This document shows, one piece after another, positions 47,461 through 60,454 of a stretch of DNA of 64,000 nucleotides. The stretch spans positions 157,794,118 to 157,858,117 of the forward strand of contig OZ023265.1 of the NCBI GenBank assembly GCA_964006375.1, in the 5' to 3' direction. The translations under genes and the position numbers were made by a program. The notes under the pieces were generated by a model. The model was not told where the DNA came from and did not search any database. It saw nothing but the letters and a program-made list of their open reading frames with translations. The stretch comes from Tillus elongatus. Taxonomy: Eukaryota; Arthropoda; Insecta; Coleoptera; Cleridae. Position 1 is the first letter of the stretch; every line of letters begins with the position of its first letter.

Positions 47461-48925
47461 ATGTTTGATTTCACTTTCATTGATTTGTGGACATTCTTGA
47501 CAATCGGGAATAACTGTAGATTCCTCGGAGTAAATATGATCATGACTTTGAAGAAGATGCCTAGCTATCGAGATTACTGGTCATCCAGAGAAGAAATGAG
47601 AGACTTCTATATAAGTTCTGCAGTTTCAAGGAACAGATTTTCATGGCTACTCACCAAGTTACATCTGAATGATAATGCTTTGCAACCCAAGAAAGACGAA
47701 GTGGGGTTTGATAAGTTGTACAAAGTAAGACCACTACTGACGAAATTATCAGACTTTCGCTGCAGCATTAGATCCAAGTGAATACGAATCAATCGATGAA
47801 TCGATGATCAAATTCAAAGGACGAAGTAACATCCGGCAGTACATGCCGATGAAACCGACCAAACGTGGATATGAAGTTTGGGTACGCGCCGATTCTACCG
47901 GTTATATGTGCCAATTTCAAATATATACGGGAAAAGTTAGTGGTGCTGTTGAAAAAGGAAGTCATGTTGTAAAATACCTAACAAGAAGCTTAGTTGGTAA
48001 ATACCATAGAGTTTATTTCGACCATTTTTTCAACTCTGTGCAGCTTCAGCAAGATCTGCTTCAAGATAGAATTTACTCTTGTGGGACAGTTCGTCGTGGT
48101 AGAACAAATCTACCTGATTTAAAAGCAGACAGAATTAGACAGAATTCTAAAACGAGCAGAGTCAGAGTCCAGGGACGGTGTAGCCGCTTTGAAGTGGATG
48201 GAGCAATTACCAAAATCCTTCCATAGTAGAAACAGCCTCAAGAAAAAGGAAGAATGGTTTGGTAGAGGAAATAAACTGCCCTCTGCTCGTGAAAGAATAC
48301 AATCGACATATGGGATATGTCGATAGATTTGACATGTCCAAATCATTATATGAAATGGATCGAAAATCGCACAAATGGTGCCACATAATTTTTTGGTATT
48401 TTCTGGACGCATGTATAGCAAACGCCTCCATTTTGTACCAGCAGAGAACACCAGCAAAAACTATGAGTCTTAAGTAATTTCGTTTATCAGTTGCTGTTGG
48501 TTTGATAGGTGCCTCACCTGAAAATGAGAAACGTGGCCGTAAATCGTCCAGCACATCTTCAAATAAATTCAAAAAAATTGTGCAATTAGAAGTACGATAT
48601 GATAACTGTACACATTTTCCAGAACCTTGTAGTTTACTAAGATGTGCTAACTGTCGCACTTCAAAAGATGTCCACAGAACCATGTGGCAATGTTCCATTT
48701 GTAATGTGGGACTCTGTCTTAACAAGGACCGGAATTGTTTCACCGCGAACCACACTAAGTGAGCAGGTGCCCAGTGGTTACTAACGGAAACCATATCCTG
48801 CAGGACAAAAGACGTTTCAAACAAATAAGTGTGTCATTTACTTTATATTCAATAAGTATAATAAATATGCGTTTATAAGCAAAACAGATTTTTTTTCAAA
48901 AATAAATTAATTGTGTCCTCAAGGG
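47461..48925 (+). pseudogene. piggyBac-like transposase, copy 2, with right terminus
   Basis: Frames in order: 47461-47781 (FLGVNMIMTLKKMPSYRDYW, NRFSWLLTKLHLNDN, FDKLYKVRPLLTKL), 47766-48226 (SIDESMIKFKGRSNIRQYMP; VYFDHFFNSVQLQQDL; CGTVRRGRTNLP), 48259-48477 (YNRHMGYVDRFDMSKSLYEM; KWCHIIFWYFLDACIANASI), 48502-48762 (CANC ... CSICNVGLC, a Cys/His cross-brace like the piggyBac C-terminal zinc domain). The three catalytic Asp codons remain at 47795, 48020 and 48322. Frameshifts at about 47760, 48140 and 48270 and a stop near 48475 kill it; the N-terminus is missing. The right terminus GTGTCCTCAAGGG followed by TTAA (48924-48927) fits piggyBac ends and target. Confidence 0.9.
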
Positions 48926-49285
48926 TTAAGGTTGGAAAACTACCTGCCCCATTTATAATTTGACAGATTCTGTCTTTGTCTAAATATGGATTTAGTTTTC
49001 TTGTAGAAAGCTGTTGTAGCTTTAATAAAATTTGTAATAAAAGTTTCTCTGAAAGGTACTACTATTACTGTACCTAAATAGGTAGGTATACTTAATTTTA
49101 ATTTTCTAGCTTCATACAAAATTCAATTTTTTGCATTTGTCGCAAACGGAGCTAGAACACAAGATTAAAATGAGTTTTTCTTGATAATAGAGAGATGTCA
49201 ATTGTAACACTTCCAAAAAATTCTTCGAATGAGCCTGTATTTTCCACTGCGATAGTGCACTTGCTGCATCTCGAAATTGTATATG

Positions 49286-49289
<4 letters not shown>

Positions 49290-49365
<76 letters not shown>
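49290..49365. repeat. (AT)n microsatellite
   Basis: TA tract bounding the PLE inverted pair on its left. Confidence 0.96.
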
Positions 49366-49366
<1 letters not shown>

Positions 49367-49878
49367 CAAGGAAAAAGGTTAAGGCAAGATCGCAAGGAGA
49401 CAACCGCATACAGGTGTTTCAAGCTTATTAGCTATCATCAGTACGGTATAGCGAGGTGATGATGGAAACACTCTGGATGAAGAAGCAAAAAGACACGGAG
49501 TCACAACAGGCAACCAGTGCACATTTGGAGCATCATTCGGAAGACCCCCAATTCGAGGGAAACAACCAAAATCGCCACGGAGGCAAAGAAATCCCCTGAG
49601 TGAGCATCCGGAGCCCAGGAGTCATACTGAACTTAACCTTTTTCCTTTTATAGTATACAGAAATGCCGTATTAAAAATCCTGTTATAAATGATATGACTC
49701 CTGGGCTCCGGATGCTCACGTAGGTGACTTCTTTGCCTCCGTGGCGATATTGGTTGTTCCCCTCGAATTAAGGGTCTTCCGAATGATGCTGCAAATGCGC
49801 ACTGGTTGCCTGTTGTGACTCGGTGAATTTCTGCTTCTTTACCTAACCCTTTTCCTTGCAGAGTACACAGAAATGCCG

Positions 49879-49885
<7 letters not shown>
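49366..49885. mobile_element. inverted pair of PLE-type terminal segments (third type)
   Basis: Arms of about 150 bp (49483-49635 and 49695-49845) are inverted: left arm GACACGGAGTCACAACAGGC and CGCCACGGAGGCAAAGAA; right arm GCCTGTTGTGACTCGGTG. The motif AGTATACAGAAATGCCGT at 49657 recurs at 49862 (AGTACACAGAAATGCCGT), each in front of a T-rich or TA stretch. The left side carries a hammerhead (49403-49447); the right arm lacks ~110 bp including the corresponding ribozyme. No coding sequence. Confidence 0.68.
49403..49447 (-). ncRNA. hammerhead ribozyme motif with GUA cleavage triplet
   Basis: Minus strand from 49447: stem I ACCGTA; core CTGATGA; T; stem II AGCT-AATA-AGCT; T; GAA; stem III AC-ACCT-GT; cleavage A (GUA triplet); stem I return TGCGGT. 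Stem I has six pairs including one G-U. Core residues are all present. GUA obeys the NUH rule but is less common than GUC. Confidence 0.72.
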
Positions 49886-50385
<500 letters not shown>

Positions 50386-50394
50386 ATTTTTTAT

Positions 50395-50845
50395 TAACTT
50401 CTTTACCCCAGACAAATGGAGCTGGTTTTAGCATGTACCTTTTTGTTACTGTTATAGACAAACTGATTTAAAAAGGTTAAAATCGCTTTATTTCCTTAAT
50501 CTTTGAAATCCATAACTTTTCAGCAACTTTTAGTAATTATTAATAAAATACCTGTCTTATAGGAAACTTTAAAATAGTTCTTATATATTTTCTCACTAAA
50601 AGTGTACACAAAAATCAAACTCAAACAGCGCCGTAATATGCTTCATGCTGTTGCCTTCTGAGAGGGGTTTAGAAAATATTTCAAATTTATGAGAAGCGAG
50701 ATGCATGTGCTTGCAAGTTCAAAGTTCTAACAGGGCGCTTGCTGTGAAAGCAAGGCTTCCTAATTATGTTTTCATGCACATGTTGCAATGCAATATGAAA
50801 TACAAACTTTAAGTTTGTCGACAGGGAGGAGGAAGGAATAGCAAG
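50395..50845. other. unassigned region
   Basis: Nothing recognised. Confidence 0.5.
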
Positions 50846-50849
50846 TTCA

Positions 50850-50948
50850 CGTAATATAAAGTGCCCCGGGAACTGTTGTTGAGAAAATCTCTAAGTGGAT
50901 AATTAAAATGATAAAAACACTGCACAAAGTATACAGCCTGCAAGATGA

Positions 50949-51047
<99 letters not shown>

Positions 51048-51110
51048 CTCACTAATAGAGAGGTATCGATGGTGAGACTGAAAACTGTTTTTCAAATGAG
51101 CGCGAGCTAT
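50850..51110 (+). repeat. family E segment, (AT)n, family B left block
   Basis: AAGTGCCCCGGGAACTGTTG through TGCAAGATGAAT (50860-50950), (AT)n 50953-51042, then ACTAATAGAGAGGTATCGAT. Family E recurs at 51998-52092, again ending in (AT)n. Confidence 0.7.
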
Positions 51111-51426
51111 ATATATACTCATTTACTCATACTCATTTATTACTGGTCAAAATTATACATTCTGCCTTACAAATAAGCTGTGCTTGTGCTTGTATTAATA
51201 TAATTTTGTTAAAATCTTCAAATAATCCAACTGTCGAAACAATTCTATTTTAATGTCACTTTCTGAATTTTGATCGATCTTGCTTTTTCTTCTCTTTCTT
51301 CTTCCACAAACATTTCTATAGCCGTTACAAAGATTTATCTTCACTCTCGCCTTACTATTTCTCTTTATTTCAACCAAACCTTCTTTGAAAAAACATAATT
51401 CTTCAGCACAGAAATTTTGACATACA

Positions 51427-51587
<161 letters not shown>

Positions 51588-51594
51588 GTGAGTG

Positions 51595-51912
51595 GGTGTG
51601 GGTGTGTGTGTATCCAACCGATACCTCAAAAAGTAATTCACCTATTTCGTTGAAACTCTCCCAGTACCTTTACTTTATTGATAGCTTGGGCGTGTTCGTA
51701 AGCCAGGAAAATCGGACAAGATTTTCAGAAAAAATATGTTTTTCTAATTTTATCTCTGAAAATTACAAAGCTATTTTGTTGAAATTTGATGGATTGGTTG
51801 CCTTGGGTATTTTCTTACCAGACACCAAAATTCAACTTTTTAGGTTCATAGAAAATTGAGTTATTAAAATTTGAAACATTTAATGAAAATTCGCTACCGT
51901 AACGCACTTGTT
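51595..51912 (+). repeat. family B right block fused to a MITE A end
   Basis: CCAACCGATACCTCAAAAAG at 51614, AGCCAGGAAAATCGGACAAG, ending TAACGCACTTGTTGCATCC. Confidence 0.72.
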
Positions 51913-51939
51913 GCATCCCGAAGTTTTCTATCTATTTTT

Positions 51940-52089
51940 AAATTTGCAAAATAGACTAATAACAGTTAGATAGGGTCAAACAAGGCAGATCCATCATATA
52001 AAGTGCCCCGGGAACTGTTGTTGAGAAACTCTCTGACTGGATAGCAAAAATAATAAAAACACTGCACAAAGTATACACCCTGCAAGATG

Positions 52090-52159
<70 letters not shown>

Positions 52160-52168
52160 ATATGTATG

Positions 52169-52230
<62 letters not shown>
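51940..52230 (+). repeat. family E segment followed by (AT)n
   Basis: GGTCAAACAAGGCAGATCC (51973), AAGTGCCCCGGGAACTGTTG (52001), TGCAAGATGAAT, then TA/TATG tract 52093-52230. The first block recurs at 53972. Confidence 0.7.
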
Positions 52231-52233
<3 letters not shown>

Positions 52234-52235
52234 AT

Positions 52236-52345
52236 AGTGTGTCCCAAACTGGATGGGAATGTATTGCTACCTCCGTTATTATTAGAGATAGGGAGACGGT
52301 CAAATTAGCAATAATTTGTAGAATGAATGAACAAATATGACTTGC
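52236..52345 (+). repeat. mariner-type element end
   Basis: TAGTGTGTCCCAAACTGGAT is of the type seen at insect mariner termini; no matching opposite end found. Confidence 0.4.
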
Positions 52346-52456
52346 ATTTTGCACTGCCTCTTTCCGTTTTTGAGTTATTTATACCTATATATAGGTATAC
52401 ATATCAGGCTGCACCTGTTCAATATTGATTATGTGTATCTCTTTGATACTGTTTTT

Positions 52457-52544
52457 CTTAGTACTTAGTTACTTTTGTTTACTTCTAAACGCAAAAACGC
52501 CTTAGTACTTAGTTACTTTTGTTTACTTCTATACGCAAAAACGC
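52457..52544. repeat. tandem duplication, two 44 bp copies
   Basis: CTTAGTACTTAGTTACTTTT begins at 52457 and again at 52501; the copies differ by one base. Confidence 0.92.
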
Positions 52545-52730
52545 CTGGGTGTGACATAGTTACATTGACTTCAATAAAATAATTTTTCTTCTAGGCACAT
52601 TTTAATTTTAGTCTACACGTTTAGGCTGCTCGACACCCATCTTCAGGAGACTGTAAAATTAGAATATAACACTGTGTCAGGTGGTCTCAACACTGCGATA
52701 TAAAATCTAAACATTAGAAAAAATTCTGGA

Positions 52731-52765
52731 CGGAGCAAGTGCATTATGGTAGTGAATTGTAATAG
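52731..52765 (+). repeat. MITE family A left end, truncated
   Basis: CTGGACGGAGCAAGTGCATT only. Confidence 0.7.
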
Positions 52766-53019
52766 GAATAATGTATAATTGATTTCGCCTCATAATAAAA
52801 GTTATAACAAAAGTTAGTTTATTTCATTAGAAACAGTAGCAAATAAGGCAAAGAAGTGCAAACAAAAACATACGTTGCAGAAATTCGTCTTTACGTTGTC
52901 TCGCTGGCTAGATATGATAAGTTTAAATCAACACTATTTTTATTTATTTTTAATGCAATTTTTTAATCTGCTTTGTGTTGTTTTCTCCAACGTTTTTGTT
53001 TAGGTTAGTTCAGTGCCAT

Positions 53020-53300
53020 ATCGGGCCGGGTTTTTTTTTGTTCCCTCAGGGCTCGTCGGCGGCCTTGCCGCCCCGATAGCACCGCAACCCTTGGTTGATT
53101 GTGCATACCCTTAGTCTTACTCGACCCATTCCTTGAACTAGTCTGCACAGCGATTGGTAGGGTGAAGTTTTATATTTCTCTGTCTCCGGCCTAGAGTGAC
53201 CGTAGATCAGTTGTCTTTTCCGGTCCAGAGCTTAACACTCACGGTCGTTCAGCCCTGCTTCATAGAGTGTTCTGCGTATAAAAGACAAGAAAAATGTCCC
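53020..53300. other. GC-richer block of unknown nature
   Basis: CTCGTCGGCGGCCTTGCCGC at 53050 and CACTCACGGTCGTTCAGCCC at 53238, then GTATAAAAGACAAGAAAAATG. It could be the 5' end of a retroelement (promoter-like TATAAAAG before an ATG), but no coding frame follows. Confidence 0.35.
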
Positions 53301-53440
53301 TTCAAAATGGTAGGAGTTTAATTTTGTTAATATGGTTATAAGATCATGGTTGACAAATTAAACTTCACGTGTCTCAGCGTTTTCCACAATAACTATTTTT
53401 TGCTGAATAATGAATTTTATTCCATAAGTGTGTTTCACAC

Positions 53441-53936
<496 letters not shown>

Positions 53937-54009
53937 TTAAGTTTGCAAAATAAACTAATAACAGCTGATATGGTCAAACAAGGCAGATCCATCATATACA
54001 ATGAGCTCT

Positions 54010-55830
54010 GAAAACATCTGGTTTCTATTTACAACCTTCCTTCAAATCAGCCTCCTTCTAAAATAAGAAACTTAGTCACTCTTTAATGTGATACAAGCTA
54101 GGATTCGCTCACGGCTTTAAATTCGTTCCAAATAAGCTTTAAAGTGTATACTGAGAGGTTCGCTGGAATCAGTCTTTCCTGAGTAGTCACAAGTTGGTTT
54201 ATTACATGTATGCACGGGACCCATAAGTGGCAACTCACACAAAAAAAAACTGCTTTCGTGGTGCGACGAAGAATCATGACGCATATACGTTTTTCGAGCA
54301 ATGCAACAGTGGCAACCCCAAAAAGTTGCCACAATCTGAGCGGTAGCCACAATACAGGATTATGCTTACACACGTCTGTGTTCAGTTGACGGTAGAACCT
54401 AGCTGACAACTACTTTTTAAAGATAAAGTGATACTTGCCGCGCGTTTCAGTATACAGGGAGATTCATAAGTGGTGACCTTAAATGAAACCCCATGTTCTT
54501 TGAACAATTTTGGAGAGGGTATGTCCTATAAAAAATTTTCCTATGATGCTTCATTAAAAAGATACAGGGTGTTGAAGTTGAATTTCAAAAAATAAAATTT
54601 CCCAATTTTTAAAAAAGTAGTACATAGATTTTGCTGAAACTTCGCATGTGTAGGCTGTTATGGGAGGCGCGTATTCTATTATAACAACTGAATCGGCTAA
54701 TCCAGCAGTGGCGCGCGTACCCACATGTCATTGGTTATCCCTCAAGAAAAAAACGGGTACGCCAATGATATTTTTTTTATTTTCTATTTTTTGAATCTTT
54801 CATTCGTGAACAAAATCATTCTCTTGATAATTTTCTGTATGACGCATATTTTACGAGTAAGCAATGAATCAGACGCGTAGCAGGCATTGTATTGGCATAC
54901 CTTATCATAGCGTTAATAGAACGCAGTGTGGAAATTCATATGTGTATAACATTTTTTAACAAAATACCAAAATTTTTGAAACTGTATAAAACACACTTTT
55001 CTACAGTTTTCATTGTGTCAGATTTTTACTCGTAAAACGCTTTCATTTGGTACCCATATCGCAGGGGTGGTGAAGAAAAAATAGTCCGCGGTCTTGCGTC
55101 AACTGCCATTTTTTATTCTTACAAATTCGATGGTATCATAATATTGTATTGTCGCCTGAATTAAACAAGCTTGCAAAATTTCAAATCAATCGGATAATCG
55201 GAAATGAAATCCAATAAGAAGATTGGATTGTCAGACAGCTAAATAAAATCGTTTAATATATAAAATCTTTTAATAATTAATAAAAGCTTCAACGTCTCTG
55301 GTTCGCTATATAGAAATACAATTTGAAAATATCTACGCTCGAGCAGTTCCATTAGTTGGCAAGGATATTTTGTTCTGCAAGATCAGCCTTGTAGACTAGA
55401 CTAGATATCGATTCATCCTCGTATAAAAACACTAAAATGTTTGCTATTCTGTGGTGCACACACATAAACTTGTAAAATATTGATAAACCAGAGGGCGCAA
55501 CTTCCGCCTCTGCATGTACTCTTCTGGGAAATTCTGTTCTACAATTCGCCTACCACATTTTCATTATTCACACTGCTGTACATGATTTTTTCTGTATCAG
55601 CACGCGAGGGCTTAGTAAAGATATATGGTCACGTGCTTAATTTAGATTGTGTTGGCTACGAATAAAAACAATTTGCTGTTGATATCATTATTTTCAATAA
55701 TTAACAACAGTAGCGTTAATAAGGTTGGTAATATAGATGGAAATTGCTGCCATCAATTCACCTAATTGATTACTTTGTTATAGCAAAATATCTACAAATT
55801 GATTTGTTAGTTACAATTTCGTTAAACATA
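54010..55830. other. unassigned region with a mariner-type repeat end
   Basis: 54455-54600 has ATACAGGGAGATTCATAAG and GATACAGGGTGTTGAAGTTG, typical of degraded mariner MITEs. The GC-richer frame 54117-54350 has no recognisable domain. Otherwise nothing assigned. Confidence 0.45.
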
Positions 55831-55839
55831 CTATGTAGT

Positions 55840-55990
55840 AAATACAGATGTAGAGACGGATGATTATTGATGACACACCCAGTGCAAATAGTTTCTCCAG
55901 AGAATTGAGGTGGTCTACAGAATCAAACGCTCGTTTGAAAACGATGAACGTCACATAGACTTTGCCACCCTTGAGATGGATGTGGAGTGG
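55840..55990 (-). pseudogene. LINE reverse transcriptase motif A fragment
   Basis: Minus-strand translation KGGKVYVTFIVFKRAFDSVD followed by SLEKLFALGVSSIIIRLY is the RT palm motif A region; the usual Asp in F-x-D-F is replaced by Val. Only about 50 residues, cut on both sides. Confidence 0.75.
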
Positions 55991-56152
55991 AATAGTAATT
56001 TTAAATAAACAGTTTATTTGTGGCATCACAGCAAAAACAGAGCAAAGGTGTAACAAAATTAAAAAATAAAATATTTATAACGAAAAACAAAGAAAGATAC
56101 GATTAGTAGGTACACTTGAAAAACCCAAATCACCACAACCCATTTAAAAAAA

Positions 56153-56180
56153 GTCTGGACGCATCAAATGCGTTATGGTA
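56153..56180 (+). repeat. MITE family A left end, truncated
   Basis: CTGGACGCATCAAATGCGTT then unrelated sequence. Confidence 0.65.
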
Positions 56181-56360
56181 GACAGAAAAATTCATTCAAC
56201 ACGGAGCAAATATTGACATTTAAAATCTTACTTTCCTTATGTGTTTGACAAAGCTGAAAACCTCAGCGAAACTGCAGTTATACGTTCAATAAAATAATGT
56301 AAGTCAATTTGTTAATTTATTTAAGTTAACAAGCAGTTCTCCATACGCATAGACCGGTAT

Positions 56361-56948
56361 ATAGGGTGGCCGATTGAAAACGAGCTGGCAGCCATAATTG
56401 TCAGGAAAACATTTCGTCGAAAAAAACTGAAACACGTCAAGTTTGCTTGTGAGGTGGACAAATTTTGACTCAAAAGGTATAGCCCAAACTTTACCCGCCA
56501 AAGCGGATTCTTGCGTTATCACAAGACATATGTTGCTGAGTTTTTTTCTGTAGCACCTTATACTAAATGGCTTTTTATTACCTAAGCAAACATTTAACAA
56601 CATTTTCATCCTGTAATGGGCGCTGGTGAGGCCCAAATCAATGCATTAGTGATATTTTAAAAAACGGATATCTTCTAAACGAATAGACTGAACTTCAAAA
56701 ATAAAAAGCTATATATAGGAAACCAAAAGGTTTTTTCAACAAGCTTTCACATGACCCCTACTCCCATTTGATTTTTTTTAAGGATGACACCGCCGCTTAG
56801 GAGGGTGAAGTTTGGGCTACAATTTCTGCCTCAAAATTACTACCACTCTCATGTAAACTTGACGTTTTTCAGGGTTTTTTTCCACAAAATATTTTCCTGG
56901 CAGTTATGGCTACCAGTGGTGGTTCTCAGTGGGCTATCCTGTACAGAT
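56361..56948. mobile_element. mariner-type MITE with ~170 bp inverted repeats
   Basis: Left end TAGGGTGGCCGATTGAAAAC and right end (complement) CAGGATAGCCCACTGAGAAC. The arms continue through GCCATAATTGTCAGGAAAAC / complement of GTTTTCCTGGCAGTTATGGC-like sequence, to about 56520 and 56785. End sequence and long repeats resemble the element at 13764, so it may be a deletion derivative of a related family. Confidence 0.78.
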
Positions 56949-56949
56949 A

Positions 56950-57640
56950 AACCATGCCAAGCATTAATAAGACTAAAGGACACGGTTTTAAAGCTGAAAA
57001 GAAAGTAGCTAACAAAATATACTACAAATGCCGTGTGTTTCAAAATAATAAGGGTGTTATAAAACATCTACTCTAACCTCGTTATATACCAAAGTATGTG
57101 TATTTCTAGCGTCACAAGAATTAACGCTTCTTAGTTACAAAACCCTGCGTATTTTCTAAAAAGCACTTACTTTAGAAAGTGCCAGTACTTTATACTTTAG
57201 AACTGAATGCTTGTTACAGCATTTTAATGTTAAAGAAAAGGTTCTGAAATTAGTTGAAAAACCACACAGAACTTGTTTAAAAAAATGGTGATGCAGAAAG
57301 TTCCACATATAAGCGATCTTTACCAAATAGTATATAGTATACTTGGACAGAACATTAGTTAATATTCATTAATCATGGTTGAATTTACTTGGTGTAACCA
57401 TTCCATACTAAATCCAGATCTAGAGATTTAGTCTCTGGCATCACAATTGTAATAAAATCATGCCGGCTACAGTAGCCGCGTCATCTAGAGCGAATGGGTG
57501 AGGAGAGAATGGCAGAACAAATGTGTTTGGTCAAATTCAGTGACGCGGTTCAACAACACTTGCCAAAAACAGTATTTGAGACAGGAGGCAGTAAAAAGTA
57601 TCAGCAAGTTGATTTTATTTTCATCCTAAATAATGCCATC
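56950..57640. other. unassigned AT-rich region
   Basis: Nothing recognised. Confidence 0.5.
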
Positions 57641-57649
57641 TTCATTTCA

Positions 57650-57770
57650 TTTTTTATACAAACATTATTTTAAACGTAGCAACGATTTTTATTTGTAGCT
57701 GGCATGAATTCCTGAATGCCCATCTAAAAAGGGTTAAACTGGCTACAGAAAAGAAACCGCCATTATGAGT
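57650..57770 (+). repeat. degraded PLE terminal segment
   Basis: AACGTAGCAACGATTTTTAT, TTTGTAGCTGGCATGA and GGCTACAGAAAAGAAAC follow the order of 26250-26370. The ribozyme core is not recognisable. Confidence 0.4.
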
Positions 57771-58120
57771 AACAACTAAATCAATCTTGTTCGTTTATTC
57801 AACGTAGCTTTGGCACCCAACACCTTGAAGATCTCTATATGAAAATTTAAAATAGGCACATCGGAAAAGTCTAGGGATGTTTTTAAATAATACAAAAAAG
57901 GGAGCTAATTGATTTTAAAATCGATCAAATTGCACTCACGATGTATGTATTTAATCAATCACTCAATATAAAACCATCTGTTGTTAAAAAATGATATCAA
58001 AATAGATAAATCCGATATGTCATAAAAGTAGAATTTTCATATGTACCGGTGAATTTAGTTTCGACTTCAGTCATTCTTCAGTTTTTGTTTAGTACCTGCA
58101 TTTAAAATATTGTGTTTACC

Positions 58121-59114
58121 ATGGAACGGCGACATTTGGCTTTAGACGATCGGTAGGCCTTCATAAAGCGGGCATGCGGCAGAATGAAGTAGCTGAGCGG
58201 ATGGGTTTTTCCCAAGCTGTGACAAGTCGTGTATGGAGGCGTTTTAGGGAAACTGGCAGTCTGTCCGAGCAACATCCAGGACGAGGACGCTCTACGAGCA
58301 GGTTAGGATAGATTTTTATGTTTAACTGCCAGGAGGCAGCCTACAATTGCGGCACCTGAATTGGTTACGACTCTGCAAAGGGCGCATAATGTAACCATTA
58401 GCCAAAATACTGTAATACATCATCTTTACGAAGCAAATCTATCTAGTAGACGTCCACTCAGTTTTCCACCTATTTCCAGAGGCAAATGCGCTGCAAGATT
58501 GAACTGGTGTGAAAATTATCTTAATTGGACTGCAGATAACTGGGCTACAGTTTTATTCACAGACGAATCTAGGTTTGTTTCCATCGGGATTCTCGTCGAG
58601 TAAGGGTGTGAAGACGATCTGGAAATGCAAAACGCTTAAAACATATTCAGGAAGTGTATCCATACAGAGGTGGTACAATAATGGCATGGGGCGGAATAAT
58701 TATTGGTGGCAGAACAAAACTCGTTTTTACAAATCGCTTTATCTGGATACGATTCCTAAACCCATCGTGCATCCATTTGCAGGCCCTGTTGGTCAAAACT
58801 TCCGCCTAATGCATCATAATGCCCATCCACATACCGCGCGTATCGTAACCAACTGGTTGGATAACGCGGGAATTCAAGTTTTACCATGGCCAGCACAATT
58901 CCCGGATCTGAATCCGATAGAGAATGTCTAGGATATGCTTCAACGAAGAATGACTCCACATATGGGCAACATCCGTAATGCGTTTACATTCCATGAGCTT
59001 CTGACAGCAGAGTGGGCACCTTTACTGCAAGGATACCTTGACGATCTCATTTTGTTTATGAACAATAGACGTAGAGCTGTAATTACTCAATGTGTAGGTC
59101 ATACTTTGTATTAA
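58121..59114 (+). pseudogene. Tc1-like transposase
   Basis: Starts MERRHLALDD; the paired-like DNA-binding region includes QAVTSRVWRRFRETGSLSE and HPGRGRST. Catalytic core: first Asp in LFTDESRF (codon 58562). The second Asp is replaced by His (MHHN, codon 58815, where the family has MHDN). The Glu remains in DLNPIENV (58920), a DD34E-type spacing. The W after NV is a stop (TAG, 58927). Frameshifts near 58155, 58300 and 58590, plus an in-frame stop near 58610. Full expected length of about 330 residues if lesions are ignored. It ends HTLY then TAA at 59112-59114. Cannot be functional. Confidence 0.9.
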
Positions 59115-59169
59115 ACTTTTTTTTCACATGCTCAGAAATTTTTGAATAATTATGAAAATTTGTCTTTCA

Positions 59170-59253
<84 letters not shown>
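59170..59253. repeat. (AT)n microsatellite inside the Tc1-like element
   Basis: TA tract between the transposase stop and the right inverted repeat. Confidence 0.96.
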
Positions 59254-59255
<2 letters not shown>

Positions 59256-59419
59256 CAATAATCTTCTAGGTTTCTTGAATAAAACATTTCATTTTATGTA
59301 ATACTAAACACTTACTTATACAATACATTTTTTGTTTTCTTCTTAAATCGTATCAAGAAAAAAATACGTGCATTTTTAAAAATATCCCTGGACTTTTCCG
59401 ATGTGTATATTTTTATGAA

Positions 59420-60450
59420 AATTTACCACAATAAAGTTTTTTTAGGAACACCTTGTCAATAACATCATTTCAATGCTTTTTAAAATACTGTGCATCACGT
59501 TGGAAAACCTATTGAAGAATGCAAACAAAAAACTCTTAATAGCTACATTAGGTGGGGTATTCAACAAACCCCCCTCGCGTTCTCCGTGCAGGTACTATAA
59601 ATGTTGCGCAAGGTGTAAAATAGGAAAGTAATGGCTGTTGCAGTCGCTTACTGTCATAAAACTGTTTTCCCAGTAGACACATCGGTGGACATTACTGCCC
59701 TTCCTTTACGCTCACTCAACTTATCAACTTACGTGACCCGTCCGAGCGACTTTACGATCAATATTTAATAATTACCTTAACAGGGTATGTCAGGTCGGCT
59801 CACAGATTAGTCCTATGACAATGATATATAAGCGTGGAAGCCCCTCCATTTCAAGTTAATCATTATTCTTCATTTTCAGATATGCCTCGTGACGTGTCTT
59901 TGTTAAAATCTTTATGTTATTACACTTTTTTTTCTCATTAGGTTTGTAATACGTTGAGCTTAGTTGACATTAATATGAAGATGTGAGTATATTGGCTACT
60001 AAGCTTTTTTCCTCAATTAAAATAAGCCAAATGATATTGTGAAATAGAGGGAGGATGGTTATGCTACAGCTATGACATGTTCGCATGTGGTCTACGCTAA
60101 ATAAAGATTGGAACTTGCGATGAGCACTGACTATACTTTCTCCAATACCGAGTCACCACGAATGTTGTAACTATGATACGAGCCGATAGTGTTTAAATGT
60201 TTATTTTGTTTTGCATATAGTAAAAGTTGGTAAATATACATACAAGGTGCAGTCATTATTCCCATAAGAGGAAACAAACCCTCTACAGCTGGTTTGCATA
60301 GTGTTTCCCGTCATAAAACCAGTTTCCCTCTTTTGCATCCTAAACACCGTCACAAAGTCAGCAGCGAAACCCCACCCCAGAATTTTTTAAGAGATTCTCG
60401 ATTGCATGTTTGAGAAGCAGAATAACTTTAACATCCCAAGGTCAACAGTA
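59420..60450. other. unassigned region
   Basis: A TATA-like ATATATAAGCG at 59823 and a splice-acceptor-like pyrimidine run ending TTTTCAG at 59880 precede an ATG, but the frame after it is short. The part near 60180-60450 may be the decayed C-terminus of the LINE at 60455. Nothing firm. Confidence 0.35.
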
Positions 60451-60454
60451 TCTC

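Larger units (their letters stand above)
57857..59408 (+). mobile_element. Tc1-like element, full length but inactive
   Basis: Inverted ends CACATCGGAAAAGTCTAGGG (57857) and the complement of TATCCCTGGACTTTTCCGATGTG (ending about 59405), bounded by TA-rich sequence. It encloses one transposase pseudogene and, near the right end, an (AT)n tract at 59170-59253. Confidence 0.88.

Noticed and set aside
54117..54409. Cys-rich minus-strand frames as a host exon
   Set aside because: Two overlapping frames with no recognisable domain and no conserved splice pattern; could be chance in a GC-richer patch.
59823..59990. Host gene start (TATA-like box, pyrimidine tract and ATG)
   Set aside because: The frame after the ATG is about 25 codons and has no continuation I can support; such signals are common by chance in AT-rich DNA.
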